DNA from: Capitella teleta
Taxonomy: Eukaryota > Annelida > Polychaeta > Capitellidae
Assembly: GCA_000328365.1 (NCBI GenBank)
Contig: KB309694.1
Coordinates: 62,001 to 126,000 of the forward strand
Direction: 5' to 3'
Length of the DNA stretch: 64,000 nucleotides
The notes under the pieces are model-generated. The model saw only the letters and a program-made list of their open reading frames with translations, made no database searches and had not been told where the DNA came from. Shown here one piece after another: positions 1 to 10,467 of the stretch. How positions within the stretch are numbered: the stretch's first letter is position 1; the number at the start of each line of letters is the position of its first letter. The translations under genes and the position numbers were made by a program.

Positions 1-219
1 ATTGAATGGTGACTTTTTATTTCTCAAAATAAAAATGACAAAGTTTTTATGAATTTTATGAGTTTGTTTTGTTCTTCTGTTTCCATTTTTCAATATCTTT
101 TCTTTATTCTAAATATTGTGGCTTCTTTTTCTCTAAATAAAATCATATAAAGTACGAAGTGGAATTTCAAAATGTAGAGATTTGCATGTAAATGAAATTC
201 TGGTGCATGTGAAGTGCAG

Positions 220-856
220 CGCTCTCAATGCAGCGTTTCATTGCAGCAATCGGCGAGCCCCTTCCCCATTCAATGAACACGATCACAATCGAGATATCCG
301 TCGGCTTCAGCATCAGCCGTACAGTTACCAAGACGACCACGATGCCATTACGACCGCTCGCTGCCTTTCCGTAGAACCTGAGCTCCGCCAAGCATTGCGC
401 AGCCAGTCGCTGGACGCAGAAGCCAAACCGCGATGTCATCGTCGACATTTAAACCTTGACGAAGAACAGAGACGTCATCGGTCGACTGACGAATGTCACG
501 AAACGAAACAAGCTGCATATCGCAAAACTTTCTCGTTTGACTCAATTGAAGCCAATGGCCGTGTGCGTCATGTCAGTGGAGGTCCTTCTCGCGAAAACTC
601 ACTTGATTCGATGGATTACAACAAGAAACGCTTGGGGTACAGACGCCAGGATTCTGTGGAATCAGGAGAGCGACCTCCGCTGTACAAACAAGCGGACTCC
701 ATTGACTCTGTTAACTCTGAAAGATCTTCGACCATTCGCTCTCCTCTCTCTCCCAGTCGACCAGTGACGTCATGTATGGGAATGGCGGATATCAGTGGAC
801 TGATGAGGAGGGTGCGTGGCATGAGAGTGGCAGTCACTCCTGAAACATGTGTGTGA
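220..856 (+). CDS. C-terminal exon of unidentified Ser/Arg-rich protein (partial)
   Basis: This is the last coding exon of a gene whose earlier exons lie left of the window. Three possible splice acceptors (AG ending at 219, 233 and 246) open the same frame, which runs about 200 residues to a TGA at 854-856. The protein is rich in Ser, Arg and Asp. It carries repeated short blocks that look like basophilic kinase or 14-3-3 sites: FSFDSIE, RENSLDSMD, RRQDSVESGE and KQADSIDSV. No folded domain or membrane segment is visible, so it is probably a disordered regulatory tail of a channel, receptor or scaffold. I do not recognise the family. That it is coding is supported by the length, the patterned serine repeats and the poly(A) signal 510 bases downstream. 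Confidence 0.6.
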
Positions 857-1369
857 TGTCATCCCACACAAACTGAATTTTTTTATACTTCTGATGATAT
901 CGTATATTCGTGCATACAGACTCCGTACTCCGGTACATGTACTTGCTTTTTGAAGATGGTCTCTGATAAGTTATGACATAGCTAAAAGCGGCTAAGTGAT
1001 TGTTTACAGATGTTTTGCTATTTAAATGTCACAGAATCTGAAATTTCTTCCAATGCTATTAAATTTTGTTATTGTTCAAAGTGAAATGTTTTTTTTTTTT
1101 TTAATTGTGTTAGTTGTGAAATTCTTGTCATTGCTATGCGAATCTACCTCACTTATTTCTGAAATCACATGATAATTATCCGATGTAAATGCTAAGAAAT
1201 TGTTCAATTCTATTCCTTAGTTAATTCGTTATATTTTTCCCTAGGAAGGAATTGTCCATAATTACAAAATTCATAAAATAATGTACATTATGATAGATAA
1301 TCAAAGTTAACATACCCTGTAATTTAAAATATTTTTTTTTCTTCCTTTCATTATACCAATTTGTGTATG

Positions 1370-1375
1370 AATAAA
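1370..1375 (+). terminator. Poly(A) signal of the 5'-edge gene
   Basis: AATAAA lies about 0.5 kb after the stop at 856, in AT-rich DNA typical of a 3' UTR. A second AATAAA-like run follows near 1408. Use is inferred from position only. Confidence 0.5.
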
Positions 1376-2352
1376 GATATACTGGGTATATGATTAATTT
1401 ACATCTAATAAATAAATATCAGATTCATGTTAGCATTGCCAGCAACTTCATGCAGGGGACCATTAAGGCTCTCTACCTACTTCTGTACTCTTGCTGAACC
1501 AGACACCAGTATTTTCTCATCTGCCTAAATTTCTATACTTTCGGTGCAATAATATAATTATATATATATATATGCTTAGTCTACCTCACTCAAATCATCT
1601 CGCAACTCTAAATAGAAGTAAATACGATTCTAAATCTGGGGAATTTCATGTCCTGATTTTAAACATCATCTGTTATCTTTACGGTATTTTTATTATGTTA
1701 TTACAAGTATTTTTGTTGTCTTGTGTAATAATCATATCCCGGGCTAACTTGCAAAGGAATACAACTACAATGTTATAATCGTTTTCAATTTAAATTTTTA
1801 ATTGTGTTGTTTGTTTCTGGAACTAAATACATTTTTTGTTTTTGTGATATCTTATTGCCATGAAAGCACTCTCCATTGGATGTGTTCAGATAATTTCATT
1901 TGGAACATGTTCTGTGCCCACTGTGGGCTAAATCACTTGAAAGGCCAATGTCAACATGGCCCACTCGTTTTATACCTTTTGTGAATTCATTTCTCCCGCG
2001 TGAATCACTGCTGCTTTCTCTCCAATGGTGCTGTCTCCTTCATACTTTGGACAGTCATCATTCTCTGTACTCGAAAAATCCCCTTTTGAAATAAAATCCA
2101 TGGTTCTTCCACAGCTCATTGGTTACAATTGGTTAGTATCATCACAATTTTACTCTGTGGTCATGTTTACACTGTATTGATATCTGAGTTCCAGAATTAT
2201 TGAGATTTCTGCTCATTAAATGAAGACTAATGAAGAACAGAAAAATCTAGGGAAATTTGTAAAAAGAATTTTTTTTACTAATTTTCTCACAATAGAACAT
2301 TCATAAAATCCCAATCACTCTTTGCTGCCTGCAGATTGTGAACTCTGCTACC
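1376..2352. other. AT-rich intergenic region
   Basis: Convergent intergenic DNA between the plus-strand 5'-edge gene and minus-strand THOC3. It has a short TA run near 1560 and several reading frames of 60-95 codons with no domain, codon pattern or splice context. The right part probably holds the THOC3 3' UTR. I see no gene here. Confidence 0.6.
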
Positions 2353-4934
2353 TCACGAAGACTTGTCATTCGGCAAACCAAACAGTTTGATTGTTCCCCT
2401 GTCACGATCGCGGTCGTATTTGTCCTTGTCGTCACAAGCGAATGCCAACAGGTAGCTCTTCGGATGCCAGGCAACTGTGAATGTCGGACTTTCCACTGAA
2501 ACCTCAGTGATTCGCTCACCTGAGAAAAAGCAATGTTATATAAACATATCTCAATACCGTGGCAATTGAAAAATGTTCTCTTCATATTCATGTTTCGGTT
2601 GTCAAGAAATTGAAGTGTAAATTTGAAGGTTTTACATACAATACACATTTACAAAGTACTAAAAACAATTCAATCTCAATAAGAGGATCTCAAATTGAAC
2701 ACAATTTAACCTCTTTCAGCTACCCTGCATCAATCAGATGGATTCAATTATTAAAAGACCAGTCACTGATGAATCTCACTGACCGGTTTCAACAGAAGCA
2801 ATGTCAATAACGAGATCTTCTGAGGCGGAAGCCAGCACTTGTCCATCATGGCTGAAAGACAACGTGCGAATTGGCCAGTCCAACCTGAAATACAAGCCAA
2901 CAATTAAATATATTCACACAATCAAACAGCACAAACCTAGAGAATGTGCGCATGCAGACCATCTCAGTGAGGTCCCATAAACTGACCAGCGCGTCCGCTC
3001 CTCCAACAGCGAAATGTCGACCAGTCGGGTCAAACTCAATGCAGATGAGGTTGGCTGGGTGAGCGTTAACTTGGTATACAGGTTTGATGTCAGGGTAACT
3101 AATGAGAGACTCACATCTTATCTCATCTTGTTTGTAAGATTAGATGTGTTACCTGAGGATGTGCAGAACTCCTTGACCACTGGTCAGGAAGAAGAGGTCT
3201 CCTGCTTTGTTCCAGCTGATTTCATTGACTTCAAACTTGAATTGTTCTTCTGTTCGAACTTTGTGAGCTTTGACGTCAATGAAGGATACAAGGTCTTCCT
3301 TGTTGCCAACGGCGATTGTTCGTCCATCCGGAGACCAACAGATGTTTATGTTCTCCCCTGGAAGTAGAGAAATATTGGTGCATAGTTCAGAGGTCATTCA
3401 TCTGACCTTTAGTAGCGACAGAAGCAGCTGATTTTCTTGAGCGTGCGTCCCAGATCTGAACAGTTTTATCGCCTGATGCTGTCACAAACAGATCTGGGTG
3501 TTTCGGATGCCAGCACAATTGATCCACGCTATCACCATGACCACGGAATGTGTGGTCTTTCGACTGAAATGAGGTGAATTATACACTTTAATTTGATCAT
3601 ATTATTAAATTATACACTTCTCCATGCACAACAAGACTCCAAAATCACACAACAGGTTCATGTGTATTCCAGATTCAAACAAATATTTATTTCAGTCTGA
3701 ATCTAATTAATGACACTGGAAAAGCCCTTGACCTAAAATATGTCCCTTCACCCTTGGTAGTTTTCCAGGGAAAGGAACGAGTCATGATTATAACACACAA
3801 TCATAGGAGTCATGGCTGTGGGGACAAGCAACGAATGTCTCTCCAAGAATGAGATTCAAAGTAGTCTTGTTCCAAGCCTCTATATTGATAATCATCCCCA
3901 CAGATTATGGCTAGAGACTGAAGTTAGATTCCTCATTCAATCATAGTCATTCCAAGATGAAGATTTACCCACACTCTACCACACTACTAGCACAGAGGAA
4001 GAATAATGAGAGTGGAAACGTCGCGTGAACGCCGGTCTTTCGCCCAGCAAGCGAATTTTCAAAAATCTGGGCAGCCAGGCTCAAGCACCAGTCCCTGCTT
4101 AACATGTGCTTCCCCTATACCTGGCTGAGAAAATGACAAAAAATCTCTGTTTACATGGTCATATTTTTTTCAAAGTTCAAATATAATAAATAGCAGAGTT
4201 AGACTTTGTTCAAACATGATCAAAAATGTTTTCGTTTTTTAAGGGATTAAAAATTAAATGTTCAACATGTTCACTCTCATTAATAAGTCACTATGATTAT
4301 CCTCCCTATATGAACACTGTATCAGTGTATGCACTGGTATGTAGAGGTGGGTGAATAGTGCTTCAACACGGATACACGGATAATGGATATCCGTGTTACT
4401 AATATCCGACGGACATGGATACAGACACGGATATTTATGCCCAAACGTGCTGAGACACGGATAACAAATAGTACTGAACACATCCAATATCCGACGGATC
4501 ACGCATACTGATATTCACATAGCCCTACTCAGGCTACTGGTATGCTACTAGTACTAGTATTATTATCTATATTGTATTGGCCTTAATCTACGTGTAGTGA
4601 TGAACAGTACTTGTACCAGCACGGCCAGTGGACCAAACTAGAAATTAGCTGGTTAGCTATTCAATGTTTGCGCCTAGGGCCGAGGCTATTGATATTTGAA
4701 TTGGTTCGTAGTGTACTATCATCGACTATGTAGGGTATCGGGCGATAATAGGGGACTTACAAGCCGGTCGCGATCCAATGTGAAGCTGACGGCGGTTTTG
4801 TCGTAAGATCCGGACGCAAGTCTTGTTCCATCACAATTCCAGGCCACCGAATGAACCTTTGAGAAGTGAGCATCGTATTCCCGGGCCCTGCAGTTGGCCT
4901 GGAAATGCTTTTGCATATCCTCAACAAACCCCAT
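2353..4934 (-). CDS. THOC3: THO complex subunit 3 (WD40 protein)
   Basis: THOC3 is a WD40 beta-propeller subunit of the nuclear THO/TREX complex, which couples transcription and splicing to mRNA export. Six exons read on the minus strand: 4934-4761, 3563-3407, about 3357-3153, 3098-2937, 2884-2784 and 2519-2353. All join in frame to give 321 residues (human THOC3 has 351). Diagnostic stretches include KVHSVAWNCDGTRLASGSYDKT, RGHGDSVDQLCWHP, GENINICWSPDG, EEQFKFEVNEISWN, LDWPIRTLSFSHDG and FTVAWHPKSYLLAFACDDKD, ending IKLFGLPNDKSS. These match the family along its whole length. The ATG at 4934 has no earlier in-frame exon signal. It starts closer to the first WD repeat than the human protein, so the N-terminal extension is shorter. 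Intron 1 (about 1.2 kb) holds a small hAT-like element. Two copies of the ATCATAACGCAC word lie directly upstream in sense orientation. Confidence 0.96.
4342..4536. mobile_element. Short hAT-like MITE in THOC3 intron 1
   Basis: A 195-bp stretch is bounded by an 8-bp direct repeat, ctggtatg, at 4334-4341 and 4537-4544, the target-site length made by hAT transposases. The left end begins TAGAGGTGGGTGAATA. The right end read inward begins TAG and, six bases later, has TAGGGCTATGTGAATA. These are related but imperfect ends. The inside is rich in GGATATCC-type words, and ATATCCGACGGA occurs twice. No coding capacity. An 8-bp repeat alone could be chance, so the hAT-like ends carry the call. Confidence 0.55.
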
Positions 4935-4962
4935 TGCAAGTGTTGCTGTGAAGAAGGAAAAT

Positions 4963-5012
4963 GTGCGTTATGATTCTATTCGTTCAAAAACTCAGTGAAA
5001 GTGCGTTATGAT
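4963..5012 (-). promoter_or_regulatory. Paired ATCATAACGCAC elements upstream of THOC3
   Basis: The exact 12-mer GTGCGTTATGAT occurs at 4963-4974 and again at 5001-5012 on the plus strand. Read with THOC3 both are ATCATAACGCAC, centred about 35 and 72 bases before its start codon. The same word occurs upstream of the TLCD gene in the same orientation to the gene. This is either proximal promoter or 5' UTR; the transcription start is not visible. Confidence 0.5.
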
Positions 5013-5809
5013 AACGATTCCCACTCGCGCCGAACTCCTGAGGTTGATAAATAACATGTGCTAATTAGTAGTAATTACTGCTAATTATACAAACCTAGCC
5101 CGCATTTAAATACTATTTTAATTAAATTAATAATTTTGTGAGTTATTGTGTGTACTAATCTCCGATATTCTTCTTATTCGATGCTATTACTACAAAATAG
5201 AATACAAATGTATCATTTTTATAATGTAGTGATTGCTAGAAGGGGTGAGGTCCTTAGTGAAATAAAAAAATATGTTTTAGTACAATCCAAGTAAATGCCC
5301 ATGTACCTAAAATACCGAACCGCATCCGAGCATTAAGAACTTGGGTGTCCGGATTGAGTGCAATGCATGGCCTCATGATTGAATCGAGGTTGAGCGAAAT
5401 TCCATCGCTTATCCCGGTATGACTTAGTTCGTGATAAGAAAAGTGGCGTACAATCGAGTGATAAGCATTATGAAGCATTTATTCGCTATATACATTCACT
5501 TTATAAGTACTATCACCTAAGAACAAAGGTTCAGATATGAGCATAATTCAAGAGGTGTCCCTCAATCACGTGTACCTGTGAACCACTCGATCTAACGCCA
5601 CATCCTCACCGACTCTGCCGCATTCTCTTCACCTTTCGCCGAATCATCAAGGCAATATCGTCAGGTAAGGCGCTGATCACGTTTCAATTTGGGATATTTT
5701 GGCACGCAATTCTGTAATTAAACTAATTTTACAAACCACGAGTTCATGATATTATCTTCAGAATATAAGCTCGAGTATTTAGTGAGCGTTTCGTGAATTG
5801 CAGCACAGC
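5013..5809. other. Divergent THOC3/lectin intergenic region with lectin 5' UTR intron
   Basis: AT-rich DNA between two diverging genes. A clear splice donor (TCAG then gtaagg) at 5664/5665 and an acceptor (ttgcag) ending at 5803 suggest a non-coding first exon of the lectin ending at 5664, spliced to the exon with its ATG at 5810. No other gene is visible. Confidence 0.5.
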
Positions 5810-8800
5810 ATGCCTCCCCCTCCAAGCAAATACTTCTTCATCCGATCCAAGATGACGGATCTGGTTCTGGATGTCAGCGAGGCTCGTCGTCATCCAGGTG
5901 CCACCGTCAGCACCTGGGAGAAACTGGGAGGCGAGCAGCACCACCAGCAGTGGTACAAGGACCAGGGCACCGGTACCATCAGAACTCGGCTCAACGATTT
6001 CTGCTTGGACATTGACGGTCAGTCGACATTCGATAGAAGTTCACTTCTAATGGATATGGATGTTCATCGTTATTTAAGCATCAAGCCTCAAGGCATTCTC
6101 AGATTAGGCACTCTTAGATAATAGATAATTGAGACCAATGAAAATTCATTACAATCTCGAATAGAATGAGAGAAATATAATACAGCGATGAAGCAATAAA
6201 GTCTTTTTAGCGTTAAATGAATGCATGGCGGCCTCGCTTCATTTTATACCAAATTCGAGTCTAATTTGTTCGCCGTTGTCGTAGGCCCTGCCGTATAATA
6301 TGTTAACATTATAGTGCAAGTTTGCGTATTGTTCATAAAATCAGTCGAGAGGAAAAAAAAAAAAGATTTCAGATCAGTCACTCGATCCTATACTTGAGCT
6401 GTATAATGTCTGATATGAAAGTCCGCTTTAAGATGGAGGGGCTTAACTCAAGTCGAGTGTCAGATTGTATTTGTAAATCAATGGGCCAATCGAGGAAATT
6501 TTGATTACACATTTGTATATTAACCTGGCAACAACTACAGAGGCAACAAATGCTCTTCTATATCAGATATTTACAAGGAGGACAATTCAGGACAATGAGG
6601 GTGGAGTGGTGGCCAAAGGGTATTAGGAGGCGTCTGTTCACTCTGTTGCATGAGGATAGTGCGCGATTAAGATCCTCAAAAGACACTAATCAGCCAGAAT
6701 CGAGATCTCCGCTTCCAGATCGGCCATAACGTTCAATTGTTGCCATTGTGATAGGCGTGTGTGCCACAGGGTGTGAGCGACACAGTCACCCTATCACCCA
6801 GCAACATTCCAACGTCCACGCGTTATGCGGGTCAGAGTTCAAGAGGCTGCTGGACACCCAATGCCGATCCCATTGGAAATTTAAATGACGCGACTCTCGA
6901 ACCGAGGAACAAGCAATATACTAAAAATCAACACCCTTATGCCAACGATGTCATTTCTCGCTCAATTTACAATTTAAGACAGGGAAATATTATGCGCACG
7001 AATTAATTAATTACACATGAAATCATAAAACGCATAAGAGTTTATCAAAGCCAAATATTTAACATGTAACCCAAAAATAGGAAATAAAATTACTAGTACA
7101 TATAATTATTTACTTGTCGACGGCATCGGCTGACAGATTTTAAATACTGTATATTACTAGTAGCTAGTTCAACGGACCATAATGAAAAGGTTAGAAATAC
7201 TTAGCTAAGTAGACTTGTCATTCCCTTGTAGAGTGGTGATGCTATAAAGTGGGCCTTCCGTTTACAGACGATCAGAACATGTGCGTGAACCCTTACCGGC
7301 CTGACTGCCCCAGCCAGCAATGGGACATCAGAGGCCCTCACATCGCCATGCGGGGTTCTGACCAAGTCGTCGACATCGCTGACCACAACGAGGAACCTGG
7401 GGCTCGAATCACCGTTTGGGAGGAATCCGACGGAGACAACCAACACTGGTATATCGAGCATCTGTAAGTACATCCCCTATCAGATCTTTGAGAGTATCAG
7501 AGTGCCGTAAAACTCCATCCATACAATACAATGCAGACCTTTGAGAGGCCTGGGTTATATAACAGAGAAAGGGTAGGCCTACTGTAGTCTTTCTATATAC
7601 ATGTAATATGGTTATATTGAGGAAATCGTGTTGATATCAGCCTATACAAGCATGGTTAATTAGTCATTACCAGTAACAGTTCCACTAAAATCAAGAATAA
7701 ACCGAAAATGATTAATAAAATGGGAACGCTGGCAATTATTCCACGAAATTTGAGAAAATTAATCAATTACTGATTGAAGTAGGATACAACCTCCACAATT
7801 AAGACGAGTGAGTCTGGTGGGGGCATATGGCTCGTTGTCACATTATCTGTTGACAAACCTGTCAAGTCTCACGATTTAATCGTGAGACTCACGATTTCAG
7901 ACGCCTCCTCACGATCTCACGAAAATAGGAGCATTCCTCACGAATTTTCAGAACTCCCTATTTTTATCGGGTCCAAAGCAAAATGGGGTTAACAATGGAT
8001 TTTTTATCATGACAGTCTTCCATAACATCAATACTGACTAGTCTTAGTGCTTGTGGGAACTAATATCTCTCTCTAGTCTGGTGATGTTAATATACTCTCA
8101 TCTGGATTCGGCTTGTGTTTCTCTTCATGCCTTATTTTAAGCCACAAGTGTTAAGTGGTTGAACTGTGTTTTTCATGTAAATTTAGCAGATGCAAAAATG
8201 TAAGGGGGAGGGGGGGTATGGAAAGGGGGCGCGGGGCCTGACATCTGGTAATTGTGGTTGATCCTGGACCGCGCGCTCTGGCATGTAACATTCCTCACGA
8301 TTTTGAAAGTTGGGACCTTGACAGGTCTGTCTGTTGATATGGCAATATCAAGCACCACTAATTATGACAAATACCTCAACCATTCTTTTTCAGTCCAACG
8401 AGATTCTTCTTCATCAAGAGTAAACTGCATGGCAAGGTGTTGGACGTGAAGGGGTGGTGCGAGGGAGACGAACCGACTCCAGGCAAAAAGATCATCATGT
8501 ACTCCCAGAAGGATAGCGCCACAGAAAACCAGCACTGGTACGAAGATATGCATGGGGTCATCAGATGCAAACTAGGGGATTTTGCAATCGACAGTTCAGG
8601 TAAAAAGGGCAGATGCTACCATTTCTTTCTCCCTTCTTTCCCGGCGCTAATTGCATGACAACTCAAACAAACACCTGCCTTCTGTTCCAGATTCCAACTG
8701 TATCCGCGTCGGCGAGTTCAACCCTCACGATGACGCCTTCCAGTGGGTGTTCAGCGGAGAAGTCATCCAGAACCGAATCAACCCTGGACAGGTATAGCAA

Positions 8801-8953
8801 ATGCGGTTCTATCACTAACACACACATACTTCTCCTCTTTTTGGTTCTCAGTGTCTTGATATCAAGAAGAAGAGTAGAAGGAATGAGGCAGAATTGTGCG
8901 CCTTCGAGTATCGAGGGAAGAGTCATCAGCAGTGGGAGAAAGAGTACGTCTGA
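5810..8953 (+). CDS. Two-domain R-type (ricin B-like) beta-trefoil lectin
   Basis: Five exons (5810-6017, 7268-7463, 8394-8599, 8691-8791, 8852-8953) join in frame to give 270 residues. The protein is two tandem beta-trefoil units of about 135 residues. Each unit has three Q-x-W signatures of the ricin B fold: HHQQWYKD, SQQWDI and NQHWYIE in the first, and NQHWYED, AFQWVF and HQQWEKE in the second. Exon 1 (YFFIRSKMTDLVLDV) and exon 3 (RFFFIKSKLHGKVLDV) are clear duplicates, and exon 2 corresponds to exons 4+5. The family usually binds carbohydrate; the ligand here is unknown. The start MPPPPSKYFF has no signal peptide, so the protein is probably cytosolic or exported by a non-classical route. 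Intron 2 carries a hAT MITE. Confidence 0.88.
7854..8329. mobile_element. hAT-type MITE with perfect 8-bp target duplication
   Basis: A 476-bp element in lectin intron 2. Its ends are CAAACCTGTCAAG (7854-7866) and, read inward from the right, CAGACCTGTCAAG (8329-8317): 12 of 13 bases match. Both sides are flanked by the identical 8-mer tctgttga (7846-7853 and 8330-8337), the hAT target-site length. It codes for nothing. Near its left end is a perfect 9-bp hairpin arm pair (GTCTCACGA/TCGTGAGAC, from 7866) and several further CTCACGA words, perhaps transposase-binding subterminal repeats. Confidence 0.82.
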
Positions 8954-8964
8954 ATGCAGAGATC

Positions 8965-8970
8965 AATAAA
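8965..8970 (+). terminator. Poly(A) signal of the lectin gene
   Basis: AATAAA begins 12 bases after the TGA of the lectin, which implies a very short 3' UTR. It is followed by a TA-rich run and the GATT microsatellite. Confidence 0.6.
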
Positions 8971-9043
8971 TATTACAACTCATGCATATATATATATATA
9001 CAAATGTAGCCTCACGTGGTTTGTTCAGACAATTCAACATCAA

Positions 9044-9514
<471 letters not shown>

Positions 9515-10467
9515 CTGCAAAATTCACGATTTAGCAACGATCATCGCACCTTGGAAATCCGGATGCAGGAAGTATAGGTTCTCCGCAGAATCAACATGTT
9601 TCCTCATTTTGGGGTCACATCAGTATGTACTCAACTTACAACTGAGTCGTCGATATCGTGCGAGTTGGTCTCGATCGACTGACCCGATTTTAAAAGAAAA
9701 CCAGCGGTAGCCACCCCGAAGGCGCAGATTCATCGGGATTCCTTCAGAGAGAGAGAGAGAGAGATTCTTCAGCAGAGTACAAAAGATTTATACTACAAAT
9801 CATCGGCCCATTTGGCTGTGATCGGCCGACACAGACTACTGCACTCCGCAGCATATTCCAGATTGGTTCAGACCGAGAACGCAGCATAAACAACGGGATT
9901 CATCTGGATTGATTCCACTGGGTCCGCTTTGTGCTTGCTTCGATTTCGACTTATGAATGCTTGACAAATGGAAATTTTTCATTGTCATGGTATATGTATA
10001 TGATTTTACAATTACTTTAACGTTCGGTATAAAATGACTAATTGTACATAAGCATCAGCCAAGTAAATTTGAGTTTCTTCTGCATCCCATTAGGAGAGCA
10101 CACACTTAGCTTGATTGATAGTTTATATGCACATTTTGTGTTGTACCAGGAAGACTCAGTGTTGGTTAAGCATCACGATTGGTTCAAATTCCAAACGTCT
10201 TAATTATCTTTATCGATATCCATTGTTCGAGACAAAAATTTCATTTTCAAAGGTCAGTGCACATAAAGTCGTGGCCAAAAACTTCAATTGTGACTTGGAG
10301 CAATATTAAATTATTGGTGTGACCAGCATATCAATTGAATGACGTGGCCCATGTGGGATTGGTTCACAAGATTAGACATTTCAACCGACTCTCTCGGATA
10401 GGCAAGGGTGGAGTAACTGCCAGCTCAAGATTCTCTCCTTGCTTCTCTGTTTATCGATCACTATGCT
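9515..10467. other. Intergenic region upstream of the SRCR gene
   Basis: No coding frame with domain support. A short GA run lies at about 9750-9766. The last few hundred bases presumably hold the SRCR gene promoter and 5' UTR, but I see no clear TATA box. Confidence 0.55.

Noticed and set aside
1491-2094. Three small plus-strand frames
   Set aside because: AT-rich random frames with no domain or splice context.
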